The notes under the pieces: generated by a model
What the model was told of the DNA's origin: nothing
Databases searched by the model: none
What the model saw: the letters and a program-made list of their open reading frames with translations, nothing else
Translations under genes and position numbers: made by a program
Part shown: one piece after another, positions 1 to 8,939 of the stretch
Layout of the letters: every line of letters begins with the position of its first letter
How positions within the stretch are numbered: the stretch's first letter is position 1
DNA from: Xanthomarina gelatinilytica
GTDB lineage: Bacteria > Bacteroidota > Bacteroidia > Flavobacteriales > Flavobacteriaceae
Assembly: GCF_000348685.1 (NCBI RefSeq)
Contig: NZ_ANLA01000004.1
Location: 744,001-808,000, forward strand
Length of the DNA stretch: 64,000 nt
Reading direction: 5' to 3'

Positions 1-48
1 CAATATAGTCAATAAAGTAATTCCAATGATTTTGAATACTTTTTTCAT
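1..48 (-). CDS. N-terminus of a membrane or exported protein (partial)
   Basis: An ATG at 48 on the minus strand opens a frame that runs off the window edge. Only 16 residues are visible. They begin with Met-Lys-Lys and continue as a hydrophobic run, as in a signal peptide or membrane anchor. The family cannot be told from this. It is divergent from the folK fusion gene. Confidence 0.5.
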   Translation of the reverse strand, partial: MKKVFKIIGITLLTIL

Positions 49-352
49 GTATAGTGATTTTATGGTTATTGTAAGTATATACGTATAAAGTAGTACGAAA
101 GTTGCTTAAAAACAAAAGTTTAATAAAACTTTAATAGTGTAACAAATCTAATAATTGGTTTGCTTTTAAGTTGACGGTTTTAAAATAGAGATTGTCTCGA
201 AAAAGAAAAGATGTAACCAGCATGGTATTGAGACAGTTGAAAACGACTGGAATTTTTAATATGTAATTTTTTCAGGTTCCTTTTAAATTGTGAATAAATA
301 GGTTTGGTAAATATAAACTATTAAAATTTCTTTTAGTTAATTTGTTTTTTCA
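49..352. other. Divergent intergenic region, no gene seen
   Basis: This 304-base AT-rich gap separates the minus-strand partial gene from folK. It must hold two divergent promoters. The best -7-like match for folK is TTAATTTG at 337-344, but no well-spaced -33 TTTG accompanies it. I see no tRNA, repeat or hairpin terminator here. Confidence 0.5.
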
Positions 353-1495
353 ATGGATACACGACGTAAAATTTACATTTCTTTAGGCAGTAACAAAGGC
401 GACAGGTTAAAAAACCTGCAAGATGCCATTAATCTTATTTTTGAAAGAATTGGAAAAATAAACATCATTTCCAAGGTTTATAATTCGCCCGCTTTTGGTT
501 TTGAAGGAAGCGATTTTTTGAATTGCTGTGTGATTTTGGAAACAGACATAGCTCCAGATGAGATCATGCTGGCCTTGCTAGAGATAGAAACGTCCATGGG
601 AAGGGTAAGGGAGGCAAATGCAGGATACGAGTCCAGAACCATAGATTTGGACATCTTGTTTGTGGACGAAGACGTACTGGAAACCAAACTCCTGAAAGTG
701 CCACACCCAGAATTGCACAAGCGTAAATTTGTTTTAAAACCCTTATTGGAAATTGCTCCCAAACTAACGCATCCAACCTTGCACAAAAATGTGGCCGATT
801 TACTGGAGACATGCGAAGATACAAGTGTTTTGGAACCCATTAATATTTGGTTAAAAAACCCAAGCAAGCAATTTCAGTTTTCAAACTATAATTACATAGC
901 TATTGAAGGAAATATTGGCGCAGGAAAAACCAGTTTGGCAACCATGATCTCCAAGGATTTTAATGCCAAATTAATATTGGAACGTTTTGCTGAAAATCCG
1001 TTTTTGCCAAAATTCTACGAAGATGCCAAACGCTATGCCTTTACTCTGGAAATGTCTTTTTTAGCAGACAGATATCAACAAATCAGTGACGATTTATCGC
1101 AATTGGATTTGTTTAAGGATTTTATCATTAGCGATTACGATATTTTTAAATCCTTGATTTTCTCTAAAATCACCTTGCCGGAAGATGAATTTAAACTTTA
1201 CAGAAAACTCTTCTACTTAATGTACAAGGATATTGCCAAACCAGAACTGTATGTGTATCTATATCAAAATACGGCTCGTTTGCAAGAAAACATTAAAAAG
1301 CGTGGTAGGGAATACGAACTGAATATTGAAAACGAATATTTAGATAAGATTAACTCTGGCTATTTGGAATTTTTAAAGAACCAATCGGAATTACACGTGA
1401 AAATCATTGATATTTCCGAAAGGGATTTTGTTGATAACCGAAAAGATTATCTTTGGATTTTGAATGAAATATGCAAAACCGATGATGCCAGATAG
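353..1495 (+). CDS. folK: FolK (HPPK) fused to a deoxynucleoside kinase
   Basis: This 380-residue bifunctional protein has an N-terminal 6-hydroxymethyl-7,8-dihydropterin pyrophosphokinase (about residues 6-150). That domain starts with SLGSNKGDR and keeps the metal-binding RTIDLDILF stretch near residues 96-104; it acts in folate synthesis. The C-terminal half (about 180-375) is a deoxynucleoside kinase with the P-loop GNIGAGKTS near 186-194 and a LID-like KKRGREYE near 316-322. Where this kinase family usually has a DR(S/T) motif, I read DYD at about 261-263, so activity or specificity may differ. The fusion is, from memory, common in flavobacteria. A separate deoxynucleoside kinase lies at 55260-55874. 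The start is the first ATG. The 3' end overlaps the next gene by about 32 bases. Confidence 0.93.
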   Translation: MDTRRKIYISLGSNKGDRLKNLQDAINLIFERIGKINIISKVYNSPAFGFEGSDFLNCCVILETDIAPDEIMLALLEIETSMGRVREANAGYESRTIDLDILFVDEDVLETKLLKVPHPELHKRKFVLKPLLEIAPKLTHPTLHKNVADLLETCEDTSVLEPINIWLKNPSKQFQFSNYNYIAIEGNIGAGKTSLATMISKDFNAKLILERFAENPFLPKFYEDAKRYAFTLEMSFLADRYQQISDDLSQLDLFKDFIISDYDIFKSLIFSKITLPEDEFKLYRKLFYLMYKDIAKPELYVYLYQNTARLQENIKKRGREYELNIENEYLDKINSGYLEFLKNQSELHVKIIDISERDFVDNRKDYLWILNEICKTDDAR

Positions 1496-1964
1496 CATAA
1501 AGACTGTCAACGACAGATTGGTTGTTGGAATGAAGGCCAACATGAGTTTTAAAACCATGCAACAGGAAACAGGGAACTTGGCCAGACAGTTTATGCCCAG
1601 ACGCAATGAAATTTCGTCCCGAATTGGTACACATGTGTTTTCCATACAGGATTTTGGCGATTTTTTATTGAAAAACATCACAGCACTAACTGAATTTGAA
1701 AAATGGGTTGGTGTGGAAGTTTCAAATTTCGATCATGTTCCTGAAGGAATGGAAACTCTTGTTTTAAAGGCAGGAACCTACGCTGTGTTTACTTATAAAG
1801 GAGCTATGCAGGATGTTTCAAAGTTTAAACAGTCTATTTTTAAGGACTGGTTGCCAAATTCAAATTACCAATTGGATGCAAGAGCCCATTTTGAAATATT
1901 ACCCGAAAATTATAGTAAGGATTTGCATGCAACTGAAGAAGATTTTTGGATTCCAATAAAATAA
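1464..1964 (+). CDS. GyrI/AraC effector-binding domain protein
   Basis: This 166-residue protein resembles the SOUL/GyrI-like small-molecule-binding fold (the YdeE/AraC effector-binding family). It has the typical pattern of a basic MPRRNEI stretch near residue 46 and a late TYAVFTYKG strand. There is no DNA-binding domain, so it is a stand-alone effector or toxin-binding domain. Its frame starts inside the end of the folK fusion, which suggests translational coupling. Two in-frame Met codons at residues 7-8 (1482 and 1485) are alternative starts and would reduce or keep the overlap only slightly. The exact ligand cannot be inferred. Confidence 0.72.
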   Translation: MKYAKPMMPDSIKTVNDRLVVGMKANMSFKTMQQETGNLARQFMPRRNEISSRIGTHVFSIQDFGDFLLKNITALTEFEKWVGVEVSNFDHVPEGMETLVLKAGTYAVFTYKGAMQDVSKFKQSIFKDWLPNSNYQLDARAHFEILPENYSKDLHATEEDFWIPIK

Positions 1965-1969
1965 TAAAG

Positions 1970-2629
1970 TTAATGTAAACAGAACAAGGTTGTTACAATT
2001 CGTCCTTTATTAGCTTCCAATACATGTTCATCCATTATTTTTTCATCTTTAATTTTTAAATGAAAAGGAGGTGCTGTTAAAACAACACCACTGTTTTTTT
2101 TAAGCCTGATACCTTGACCGGAAATAATATCTTTGTTTGGTGTAAATGTGCCCAAAGGGAGGTGTTCGGTTAAGATAATGTATTTATAACGGTTTAGTTG
2201 TTTAACTATTTCTTTAATTTCAGCATTGGAAACATGTTGAAGCACTTGTCTTAAAATAAGGCAATCGGCTTGTGGCAAAGCGTCTTTAGAGATGTCCAAA
2301 CATTGAAACTCCAGATTGTTATGTTTGTACCTTTTTTTGTTTCGTTCAATAAGCGCATCCACAATATCTATGGCAATGTATTTTTTGGTTAGTGAAACCA
2401 ACTGGTTTCCTATGTTAAAATCGCCACAGCCTAAATCACAAACAACTAAATTGTGGTTGTGTGATGTTAAAAAAGACCTGACAGCTTGTAAATAAGGGTT
2501 TGTAATTTTTGGGTCGTGCGACCCTGTTCCAGAGTAAAAATCAAATGTGCTTCCTCCCCAAAGTTTCATGTCGTAGATTTGAGTCATGACAGCTTTTGTA
2601 GGCCAAGGTTTTTTTAATTTTTTTGTCAC
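1970..2629 (-). CDS. Class I SAM-dependent methyltransferase
   Basis: This 219-residue protein has a Rossmann methyltransferase core. Motif I is VVCDLGCGDFNIG (about residues 62-74), followed by YIAIDIVDALIE, which binds the ribose, and the post-core strand ADCLILRQVLQHV. It is a cytoplasmic enzyme and the substrate cannot be named from sequence. It lies 5 bases downstream of the SpoU-type methyltransferase and is probably cotranscribed with it. It converges with the GyrI-like gene. Confidence 0.8.
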   Translation of the reverse strand: MTKKLKKPWPTKAVMTQIYDMKLWGGSTFDFYSGTGSHDPKITNPYLQAVRSFLTSHNHNLVVCDLGCGDFNIGNQLVSLTKKYIAIDIVDALIERNKKRYKHNNLEFQCLDISKDALPQADCLILRQVLQHVSNAEIKEIVKQLNRYKYIILTEHLPLGTFTPNKDIISGQGIRLKKNSGVVLTAPPFHLKIKDEKIMDEHVLEANKGRIVTTLFCLH

Positions 2630-2634
2630 TTGTT

Positions 2635-3168
2635 TTAGATTGCCTGAAGTTTAGAAAATAAATCCCATACTACCACGCCACAGCTCACAGAAATATTTAA
2701 TGAATGTTTGGTTCCAAATTGCGGGATTTCTAAAACCACATCGCTGGCAGAGACCACATCTTGGGCCACGCCTTTTACTTCATTCCCAAAAACCAAGGCG
2801 TAACGTGTGTTTTTTTTAGGGGTAAATTGATCAAGCATCATGGCGTTTTCGGCTTGTTCCACAGCTATTACATTTATGTTTTCAGCTTTTAGTTTATGGA
2901 TAAGTGTTAATGTGTCTTCTACATATTCCCATGCAACGGTTTCGGTGCTTCCCAAAGCTGTTTTGTGGATGTCTTTATGTGGAGGTGTTGCAGTAATGCC
3001 ACAGAGGTAAATTTTTTCTATTAAAAAAGCATCACTAGTTCTAAAAACAGAACCAATATTATTCAAGCTTCTTATATTATCCAGTATAATGATTAATGGT
3101 GTTTTTTTTACCTCCTTAAAATCTTCCACACTCAATCTGTCTAACTCGCTGTTTTTTAGTTTTCGCAT
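2635..3168 (-). CDS. SpoU/TrmH-family RNA 2'-O-methyltransferase
   Basis: This 177-residue protein has the SPOUT fold with the three family motifs. Motif 1 is NIRSLNNIGSVFRTSDAF near residues 32-49, motif 2 is ALVFGNEVKGV near 124-134, and motif 3 is LNISVSCGVVVWDL near 157-170. The family transfers a methyl group from SAM to a ribose 2'-OH in tRNA or rRNA. The length matches a minimal TrmH/TrmL-like enzyme without an extra RNA-binding domain. The start is an ATG at 3168. It is divergent from mutS. Confidence 0.85.
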   Translation of the reverse strand: MRKLKNSELDRLSVEDFKEVKKTPLIIILDNIRSLNNIGSVFRTSDAFLIEKIYLCGITATPPHKDIHKTALGSTETVAWEYVEDTLTLIHKLKAENINVIAVEQAENAMMLDQFTPKKNTRYALVFGNEVKGVAQDVVSASDVVLEIPQFGTKHSLNISVSCGVVVWDLFSKLQAI

Positions 3169-3212
3169 TTTAAAAATTGTGAATAATTGTAAATAACTTC
3201 TATGGTTTGGCC

Positions 3213-3243
3213 TTTACAAAACATGAAATTATGGTTACATTAG
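3213..3243 (+). promoter_or_regulatory. Candidate mutS promoter
   Basis: A TTTA element at 3213-3216 is followed after 19 bases by TACATTAG at 3236-3243. This matches five of the six fixed positions of the Bacteroidota -7 box TAnnTTTG. It lies about 85 bases before the mutS ATG. Confidence 0.4.
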
Positions 3244-3328
3244 CAACCTTACATAAAAAGCAAAAGTAACACATATAAATCATTTATCCATTGGTGGATT
3301 TCCGGCTTTATGGAAATGAAAAAACAAG

Positions 3329-5941
3329 ATGACAAAAAAGACTAAAAAAATAACCCCTTTAATGAAACAATACAATGCCATTAAGGTAAAGTATCCAGAT
3401 GCCTTGTTGTTGTTTCGTGTTGGAGATTTTTACGAAACTTTTGGTGAGGATGCCATAAAAACGGCTAAAATTTTAGATATTATTTTAACCAAAAGAGGTG
3501 CCGGAAGCGAGAGCGAAACCGAATTGGCTGGCTTTCCCCATCATTCTTTAAACACCTATTTACCCAAACTTGTAAAAGCCGGAGAGCGTGTTGCTATTTG
3601 TGATCAGTTGGAAGACCCAAAACAAACCAAAACCATTGTAAAACGAGGTGTAACCGAATTGGTGACTCCAGGAGTGGCTTTTAATGATGAGGTTTTAACA
3701 TCGAAATCCAATAATTTTTTATGTTCTGTTTACTTCGGAAAAACCCATATTGGAATTTCATTTTTGGATATCACCACTGGAGAGTTTTTAACCTCTCAAG
3801 GGAACGAAGAATACATCGATAAGCTCCTTCAAAACTTTAAACCCAGTGAAGTGCTTGTGCCCAAACAAAAACGAAGTGAGTTTAAATCGGTCTTTGGTGA
3901 TGATTTTCATACGTTTTATTTAGAAGATTGGGTATATCAAATAGATTATGCAAACGAAACCCTTGTCAAGCATTTCAATACAAAAACCTTAAAAGGCTTT
4001 GGAATTGAAGATTTGTATGAAGGCATCATTGCTTCTGGGTCTATCTTGCATTATTTGGCAGAAACACAGCATAACAAACTACAGCATATCACATCAATTG
4101 GCAGAATTGCCGAAGACGATTATGTGTGGATGGACAAGTTTACCATAAGAAACCTGGAACTTTATTATTCCACCAACAACAATGCTGTAACCTTATTGCA
4201 TGTTATAGATAGAACCATTTCTCCCATGGGAGGACGTTTGCTAAAACGTTGGCTGGCCTTGCCTTTAAAGGATGTGAAGAAAATAAAACAGCGACATGAA
4301 GTGGTTGATTATTTAAGTAAAAACAAACAAATACTTCAAAAAATCCAAAACCACATCAAGCATATTGGCGATTTGGAACGCTTAATTTCTAAAGTAGCGA
4401 CTGGTAAAGTAAATCCCAGAGAGGTCATTCAACTTAAAAACTCCTTAGAGGCTATTGTACCAATAAAGGCCATAGCTTCCAATTGTGACAATACTTCCTT
4501 AAAAGCGATAGGAGACACCTTGCAAAGTTGTGATGTTTTACGTGAAAAAATAAAAGAAACATTAAACGAAGATGCGCCTGTAAATGTATTGAAAGGCTTT
4601 ACCATTGCTGAAGGATTTTCTAAAGAACTGGATGAATTACGAGGGTTGTCGCATTCTGGAAAAACCTATTTGGATACCATGTTGCAACGTGAAACGGAAC
4701 GCACTGGAATTACCTCTTTAAAAATCGCATCAAACAATGTCTTTGGTTATTATATTGAAGTAAGAAACACCCATAAAGATAAAGTTCCAGCCGAGTGGAT
4801 TAGAAAGCAAACCCTAGTAAATGCCGAACGTTACATTACAGAAGAACTCAAAGAATACGAAGCTAAGATTCTTGGAGCCGAAGAACGTATTCTTGCTATA
4901 GAGCAGCAGTTGTTTTCAGAACTTACTGTTTGGATGATGCAATATATAAAGGCCGTTCAGCAAAATGCAAACCTTATTGGGCAAATGGATTGTTTGTGTG
5001 GTTTTGCCCAATTGGCAATAGACAACAAGTATGTATATCCTACCATGGATAACTCAACAGATTTAGATATTAAAGACGGTAGACATCCAGTAATTGAAAA
5101 ACAACTACCACCTAGTGAAGCGTATATAGCAAACGATGTGTTTTTAAATAGGGACACGCAGCAAATTATCATGATTACAGGTCCAAATATGTCTGGTAAA
5201 TCGGCTATTTTACGTCAAACAGCATTAATAGTGCTATTGGCTCAAACGGGAAGTTTTGTTCCAGCCAAAGAAGCCAGAATTGGTGTGGTTGATAAAATTT
5301 TTACCAGAGTAGGAGCCAGTGATAATATTTCCATGGGAGAATCGACTTTTATGGTTGAAATGAATGAAACAGCCTCTATTTTAAATAACCTATCGGAACG
5401 AAGTCTTGTTTTGCTTGACGAAATAGGTAGGGGAACCAGTACCTACGATGGAATTTCTATCGCTTGGGCCATTAGCGAGTATTTACATGAGCATCCTGCA
5501 AAAGCCAAAACCTTGTTTGCAACCCATTATCACGAACTTAATGAAATGACCGAAACGTTTGAACGCATAAAAAACTATAATGTTTCAGTAAAAGAGTTGA
5601 AAGATAACGTTCTTTTTTTAAGAAAGTTGGTGGCTGGTGGCTCTGCACATAGTTTTGGGATACATGTAGCCAAGATGGCTGGCATGCCACAACAGGTGTT
5701 GCATCGAGCCAATAAAATATTAAAGAAATTGGAACAATCCCATTCCAGCGAAGAGCTAACAGAAAAAGTTAAAACATTGGATAACGAAATGCAGTTAAGC
5801 TTTTTCAACCTGGACGATCCTTTGCTGGAGAACATAAAAGAAGAGATTTTGCATATTGATATTGATACCCTAACGCCAGTGGGAGCACTTATGAAATTGA
5901 ACGAAATAAAACGCATGTTGGTTAAGAAAAAGATGGCTTAA
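3329..5941 (+). CDS. mutS: DNA mismatch repair ATPase MutS
   Basis: This 870-residue protein is the mismatch-recognition ATPase of DNA repair. The N-terminal mismatch-binding domain has GDFYETFG (Phe34 and Glu36 correspond to the Phe-x-Glu wedge). Connector, lever and clamp regions follow. The ATPase domain has Walker [10 protein letters not shown] near 618-626, the [12 protein letters not shown] Walker B/signature region, and THYHEL. The C-terminus keeps the helix-turn-helix dimerisation segment. The length is typical for bacterial MutS1. The ATG at 3329 precedes a Lys-rich stretch and fits the family N-terminus. Confidence 0.98.
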   Translation: MTKKTKKITPLMKQYNAIKVKYPDALLLFRVGDFYETFGEDAIKTAKILDIILTKRGAGSESETELAGFPHHSLNTYLPKLVKAGERVAICDQLEDPKQTKTIVKRGVTELVTPGVAFNDEVLTSKSNNFLCSVYFGKTHIGISFLDITTGEFLTSQGNEEYIDKLLQNFKPSEVLVPKQKRSEFKSVFGDDFHTFYLEDWVYQIDYANETLVKHFNTKTLKGFGIEDLYEGIIASGSILHYLAETQHNKLQHITSIGRIAEDDYVWMDKFTIRNLELYYSTNNNAVTLLHVIDRTISPMGGRLLKRWLALPLKDVKKIKQRHEVVDYLSKNKQILQKIQNHIKHIGDLERLISKVATGKVNPREVIQLKNSLEAIVPIKAIASNCDNTSLKAIGDTLQSCDVLREKIKETLNEDAPVNVLKGFTIAEGFSKELDELRGLSHSGKTYLDTMLQRETERTGITSLKIASNNVFGYYIEVRNTHKDKVPAEWIRKQTLVNAERYITEELKEYEAKILGAEERILAIEQQLFSELTVWMMQYIKAVQQNANLIGQMDCLCGFAQLAIDNKYVYPTMDNSTDLDIKDGRHPVIEKQLPPSEAYIANDVFLNRDTQQIIMITGPNMSGKSAILRQTALIVLLAQTGSFVPAKEARIGVVDKIFTRVGASDNISMGESTFMVEMNETASILNNLSERSLVLLDEIGRGTSTYDGISIAWAISEYLHEHPAKAKTLFATHYHELNEMTETFERIKNYNVSVKELKDNVLFLRKLVAGGSAHSFGIHVAKMAGMPQQVLHRANKILKKLEQSHSSEELTEKVKTLDNEMQLSFFNLDDPLLENIKEEILHIDIDTLTPVGALMKLNEIKRMLVKKKMA

Positions 5942-5971
5942 AAATAAATTGCATTATTTTTTAAAAAAGGC

Positions 5972-6001
5972 TTTGCAGTTCCTAGAAATATTTTAAATTT
6001 G
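5972..6001 (+). promoter_or_regulatory. tRNA operon promoter
   Basis: TTTG at 5972-5975 and TAAATTTG at 5994-6001 are separated by 18 bases. This is a full match to the Bacteroidota -33/-7 promoter pattern, about 58 bases before tRNA-Gly. Confidence 0.7.
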
Positions 6002-6058
6002 CATCCGCAATCGAGAGATTGTAGGCCTGCCAAAAAACAGGCAAGTTCATAAAAAACT

Positions 6059-6130
6059 GCGAAAGTAGCTCAGGGGTAGAGCATCACCTTGCCAAGGTGA
6101 GGGTCGCGGGTTCAAATCCCGTCTTTCGCT
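6059..6130 (+). tRNA. tRNA-Gly (anticodon GCC)
   Basis: The acceptor stem GCGAAAG pairs with CTTTCGC, with discriminator T. The anticodon arm holds CTTGCCAAG, giving anticodon GCC, and the T arm has the GGTTCAAATCC pattern. CCA is not encoded. It is followed 24 bases later by tRNA-Leu. Confidence 0.96.
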
Positions 6131-6154
6131 CTAGACACTGTTAGAAAATATAAT

Positions 6155-6238
6155 GCTGAAGTGGTGGAATTGGTAGACACGTTGGACTTAAAATCCAATG
6201 AACATTAGTTCGTGCGGGTTCAAGTCCCGCCTTCAGTA
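6155..6238 (+). tRNA. tRNA-Leu (anticodon TAA)
   Basis: The anticodon stem TTGGA/TCCAA encloses CTTAAAA, giving anticodon TAA. A long variable arm and a standard T arm are present, as in class II tRNAs. The acceptor GCTGAAG pairs with CTTCAGT, the first pair being G-U. CCA is not encoded. It shares a transcript with tRNA-Gly. Confidence 0.95.
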
Positions 6239-6244
6239 CAGATG

Positions 6245-6271
6245 AAAGCCGAAACGCAAGTTTCGGCTTTT
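6245..6271 (+). terminator. Intrinsic terminator after the tRNAs
   Basis: An 11-bp perfect stem (AAAGCCGAAAC and its complement) with a GCAA tetraloop is followed by T residues. It closes the tRNA transcript and may also act on the convergent ChaN-like gene. Confidence 0.85.
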
Positions 6272-6283
6272 CTGTTTTTAAGT

Positions 6284-7168
6284 TTATCCTTTTGTTTGTG
6301 TCATATTATCTGCCACTACAATAATATAATTTGCTATCTCTGCTTTTTCTTGCTTTGTTAGTTCTTCCCATTCAGATTGCATAACAGTTGTAACAGATTT
6401 TATATTTAAGCCAGGTTGTATTTTGTTGATCCACCATATAATGCCTTGATTGTAATTGGAGTGATAAGAGCCTTCAAAATGAAACAAAAAATCTCCAGGT
6501 TTAAAATTTTTAAGGGAAAAATGCGCCATGGTAGCATCTTTAGAGGCTTGGGCTATTTGGATATTCAGCATATTGGGAGGCACGTGTCCACCCATATTAT
6601 CAGCCATTTCTGCATAGGCTTTTACGTTTGGGTCAAAATAGGTTTCTAAATCTGGACTTATCATGGCAAGTGCTTCAGGGCTTAATTCTTGTAAAGCGTC
6701 CATGCCTTTTTTACTTAACATGGAAGCATAGCGTCTTGGGATGTTTGTTGCAATAAACCTAAGTTTTTTGTCTTTGGCAAATTCAAGTAAAGGTTTGTAA
6801 TCTGTTTTGTAATTGCTCCATAATTGCGTGATTTCAGGAAGCATTTTGTCTTCGGCATAAAATCCATTTAAATATTCGTTTAATACCAATTGGTTTCCAT
6901 TCTCAAACATTTCGGCACCAAAATAGAGTTTGTCTCCTTTTATTTCAAAGAAACTTTTGCTCATCTCCAATTGCATCCAATGTGAAATAGGGTTGTTATG
7001 GTATTCTCCAAAAAAAACCATGTCACTCTCTGCCAGGTCTTTAATCATTTTATCATAATCTGCTGGTTTGCCATTGTTTTTAAACAATAAATAAGCCGGT
7101 TTGCTTTGGGCAGACATTAAAGTTATAAAAATTAAGCATGTGAATATTGTTAATACAGGTTGTTTCAT
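6284..7168 (-). CDS. ChaN-like (Tiki superfamily) exported protein
   Basis: This 294-residue protein has a Sec signal peptide (about 1-20, ending at MSAQ) and the ChaN/DUF399 fold. It has the two characteristic histidine-containing blocks MVFFGEYHNNPISH (about 50-63) and FLFHFEGSYHSNYNQG (late). The family includes haem-binding ChaN lipoproteins and is related to Tiki/TraB metalloproteases. There is no lipobox cysteine, so it is probably periplasmic and soluble. A role in haem or iron binding is family knowledge and not shown here. It lies 6 bases after the NYN gene and probably shares its transcript. Confidence 0.82.
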   Translation of the reverse strand: MKQPVLTIFTCLIFITLMSAQSKPAYLLFKNNGKPADYDKMIKDLAESDMVFFGEYHNNPISHWMQLEMSKSFFEIKGDKLYFGAEMFENGNQLVLNEYLNGFYAEDKMLPEITQLWSNYKTDYKPLLEFAKDKKLRFIATNIPRRYASMLSKKGMDALQELSPEALAMISPDLETYFDPNVKAYAEMADNMGGHVPPNMLNIQIAQASKDATMAHFSLKNFKPGDFLFHFEGSYHSNYNQGIIWWINKIQPGLNIKSVTTVMQSEWEELTKQEKAEIANYIIVVADNMTQTKG

Positions 7169-7174
7169 GTAGGG

Positions 7175-7933
7175 TTATTTTCTTTTGGATCTTTTTTTAG
7201 GTTTTTCAATATTTTTCACAAAAATCAATTTGTGTTTGCTTTTTGGGGTTTCCCTTCTTTCAATTTCAAAATTATCAGTGGAGTTGATCAAGGGAGTTAA
7301 TTTTTCAAAGCCATAGTTTCTGGAATCGAAATTTGGCTGTTTTTTCTGTAGTAAACTACCAACATCTCCAAGAAATGCCCAGCCTTCCTCATCAGACAAA
7401 TCATCTATGGTTGTAGAGATCAATTTTATGACTTGTGGTGTAATTTTGTCGATGCTGTCCTTGTCTTTTTCTTTGGTAGTGGTATCGTCTTTCTTTTCAG
7501 ATTGTTTTCTTAATATTTCAACATAAATAAATTTGTCGCAAGCCACAATAAAAGGGGTTGGGGTCTTTTTTTCACCAATGCCAATCACCTGCATGCCTGC
7601 TTCCCTTAATCTGGTGGCCAATCTTGTAAAATCGCTATCGCTGGAAACCAAACAAAAACCATTTACTTTATTGGAGTAAAGTATGTCCATAGCGTCAATG
7701 ATCATGGCAGAATCTGTGGCATTTTTGCCTGAAGTATACGCGTATTGCTGTATGGGTGTAATGGCATTTTGTAATAAAAGATCTTTCCATTTAGAAAGAT
7801 GAGGTTTGGTCCAATCACCATAAATTCGTTTAATGGTTGGATTGCCGTATTTTGCAATCTCTTCCATCATTTCTTTTACATGATCCGAAGGAATATTGTC
7901 TCCATCTATAAGGACAGCTAAATTTAAATTCAT
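7175..7933 (-). CDS. NYN-domain protein with LOTUS/OST-HTH-like C-terminus
   Basis: The N-terminal half (about 1-140) is a NYN/PIN-like nuclease domain. It has LAVLIDGDNIP at the start, NATDSAMIIDAMD, and the acidic LVSSDSDFTRLA motif, which together make the expected metal-binding aspartates. After a charged linker (about 143-165) the C-terminal part (about 165-240) resembles an OST-HTH/LOTUS RNA-binding fold, with GWAFLGDVGSLLQKKQPNFDSRNYGF. The end is Lys/Arg-rich. It is a likely cytoplasmic ribonuclease or RNA-binding protein. The target is unknown. Confidence 0.82.
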   Translation of the reverse strand: MNLNLAVLIDGDNIPSDHVKEMMEEIAKYGNPTIKRIYGDWTKPHLSKWKDLLLQNAITPIQQYAYTSGKNATDSAMIIDAMDILYSNKVNGFCLVSSDSDFTRLATRLREAGMQVIGIGEKKTPTPFIVACDKFIYVEILRKQSEKKDDTTTKEKDKDSIDKITPQVIKLISTTIDDLSDEEGWAFLGDVGSLLQKKQPNFDSRNYGFEKLTPLINSTDNFEIERRETPKSKHKLIFVKNIEKPKKRSKRK

Positions 7934-8050
7934 GATGTATGTTTTGTTGTTTTCAAAGTTTTACAAGATATTGAATTATCCAGAAGAAAAGGTTTTTTTT
8001 TGAATATAAAAATGATGGAAGACATGTCTTGTTAACACCTGTTAAACCAA

Positions 8051-8824
8051 TTAAGTATTTGTGTTTTTGGTTATTTCAAATGTTTTTAAGGCTTCTATGG
8101 TAGCGTTATAACCAATATCGAAAATGTGTTTTAAATTCTTTTTGTCGAAGGTCCCAAACTTGTCTAAACCTTTAGGGCAAACAACTAAATCGCATGTCTT
8201 GAATTTCATGTAATCTTCCCTAACAGATTTTAATTTGAATGCTCTCTCTGCAACATGATGGGAATGTTTCAGTTCTTTGATATCTATGGTTTCAAAACCA
8301 TTCACGTAAATACCAATGATGATGTCACACTGTTTTTTTAAGAGCTCTACGGGAAAATTATTTAAGGTGCCTCCATCCACATAATAGGAATCATTGATTT
8401 TAACGGGTGAAAACACACCTGGAAATGCAGCAGAAGCTAATATGGGTTTAATAAGTTCCCCTTCTTTAAAAACCATCAAATCGCCATTTAAAATATTAGT
8501 AGCAGTTATTTGAAGGTCTTTTTTTAAAATGCTAAAATCATCTTCAGAAAAATAGGTTTTGAAATTGTTGTAAAATTTATCAGCATCTAAAATCCCAGGT
8601 TTACGAATGGCATATTTTGTAATGTCCAAAATGGAAATAGACTTAAAAAACCTTAAAATATCGTCCCAATTATATCCAGAAGCATACAAAGCGCCTACTA
8701 TGGCTCCTGCACTGGTTCCAGCGATATGGGTTGGGTAAATGCCATGTTCTTCAAGGGCTTTAATAGCTCCAATATGTGCAGCACCTCTCATGCCTCCACC
8801 AGATAAAACCAATCCTATTTTCAT
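8051..8824 (-). CDS. Patatin-like phospholipase
   Basis: This 257-residue cytoplasmic acyl hydrolase of the RssA type has the oxyanion hole GGGMRG at residues 9-14, the nucleophile elbow GTSAG with Ser38, and the catalytic DGG with Asp150. The family hydrolyses phospholipid or acyl ester bonds. The ATG at 8824 is 18 bases after the transcription start predicted from the operator-promoter at 8846-8889. It is divergent from mlaE and shares that operator, so both sides may remodel membrane phospholipids under one signal. That link is inferred. Confidence 0.9.
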   Translation of the reverse strand: MKIGLVLSGGGMRGAAHIGAIKALEEHGIYPTHIAGTSAGAIVGALYASGYNWDDILRFFKSISILDITKYAIRKPGILDADKFYNNFKTYFSEDDFSILKKDLQITATNILNGDLMVFKEGELIKPILASAAFPGVFSPVKINDSYYVDGGTLNNFPVELLKKQCDIIIGIYVNGFETIDIKELKHSHHVAERAFKLKSVREDYMKFKTCDLVVCPKGLDKFGTFDKKNLKHIFDIGYNATIEALKTFEITKNTNT

Positions 8825-8845
8825 GTTTCATAATTTAATTTGATT

Positions 8846-8919
8846 CAAAAATACATTTATTCCGAAACTCTTAAAATGACAGCAATCATTTTAATTTAAA
8901 GGAACTTAAGCTATCTTTG
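8846..8919. promoter_or_regulatory. Bidirectional FNR-type operator with two -7 boxes
   Basis: The operator ATGAC-AGCA-ATCAT is at 8876-8889. On the plus strand TATCTTTG lies at 8912-8919, and on the minus strand TATTTTTG is at 8846-8853. Both boxes match all six fixed positions of TAnnTTTG, and both are centred exactly 33 bp from the operator centre. One bound activator could serve patatin and mla in a class II arrangement. Confidence 0.75.
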
Positions 8920-8939
8920 AAAGGCTTATAAAACAATCT

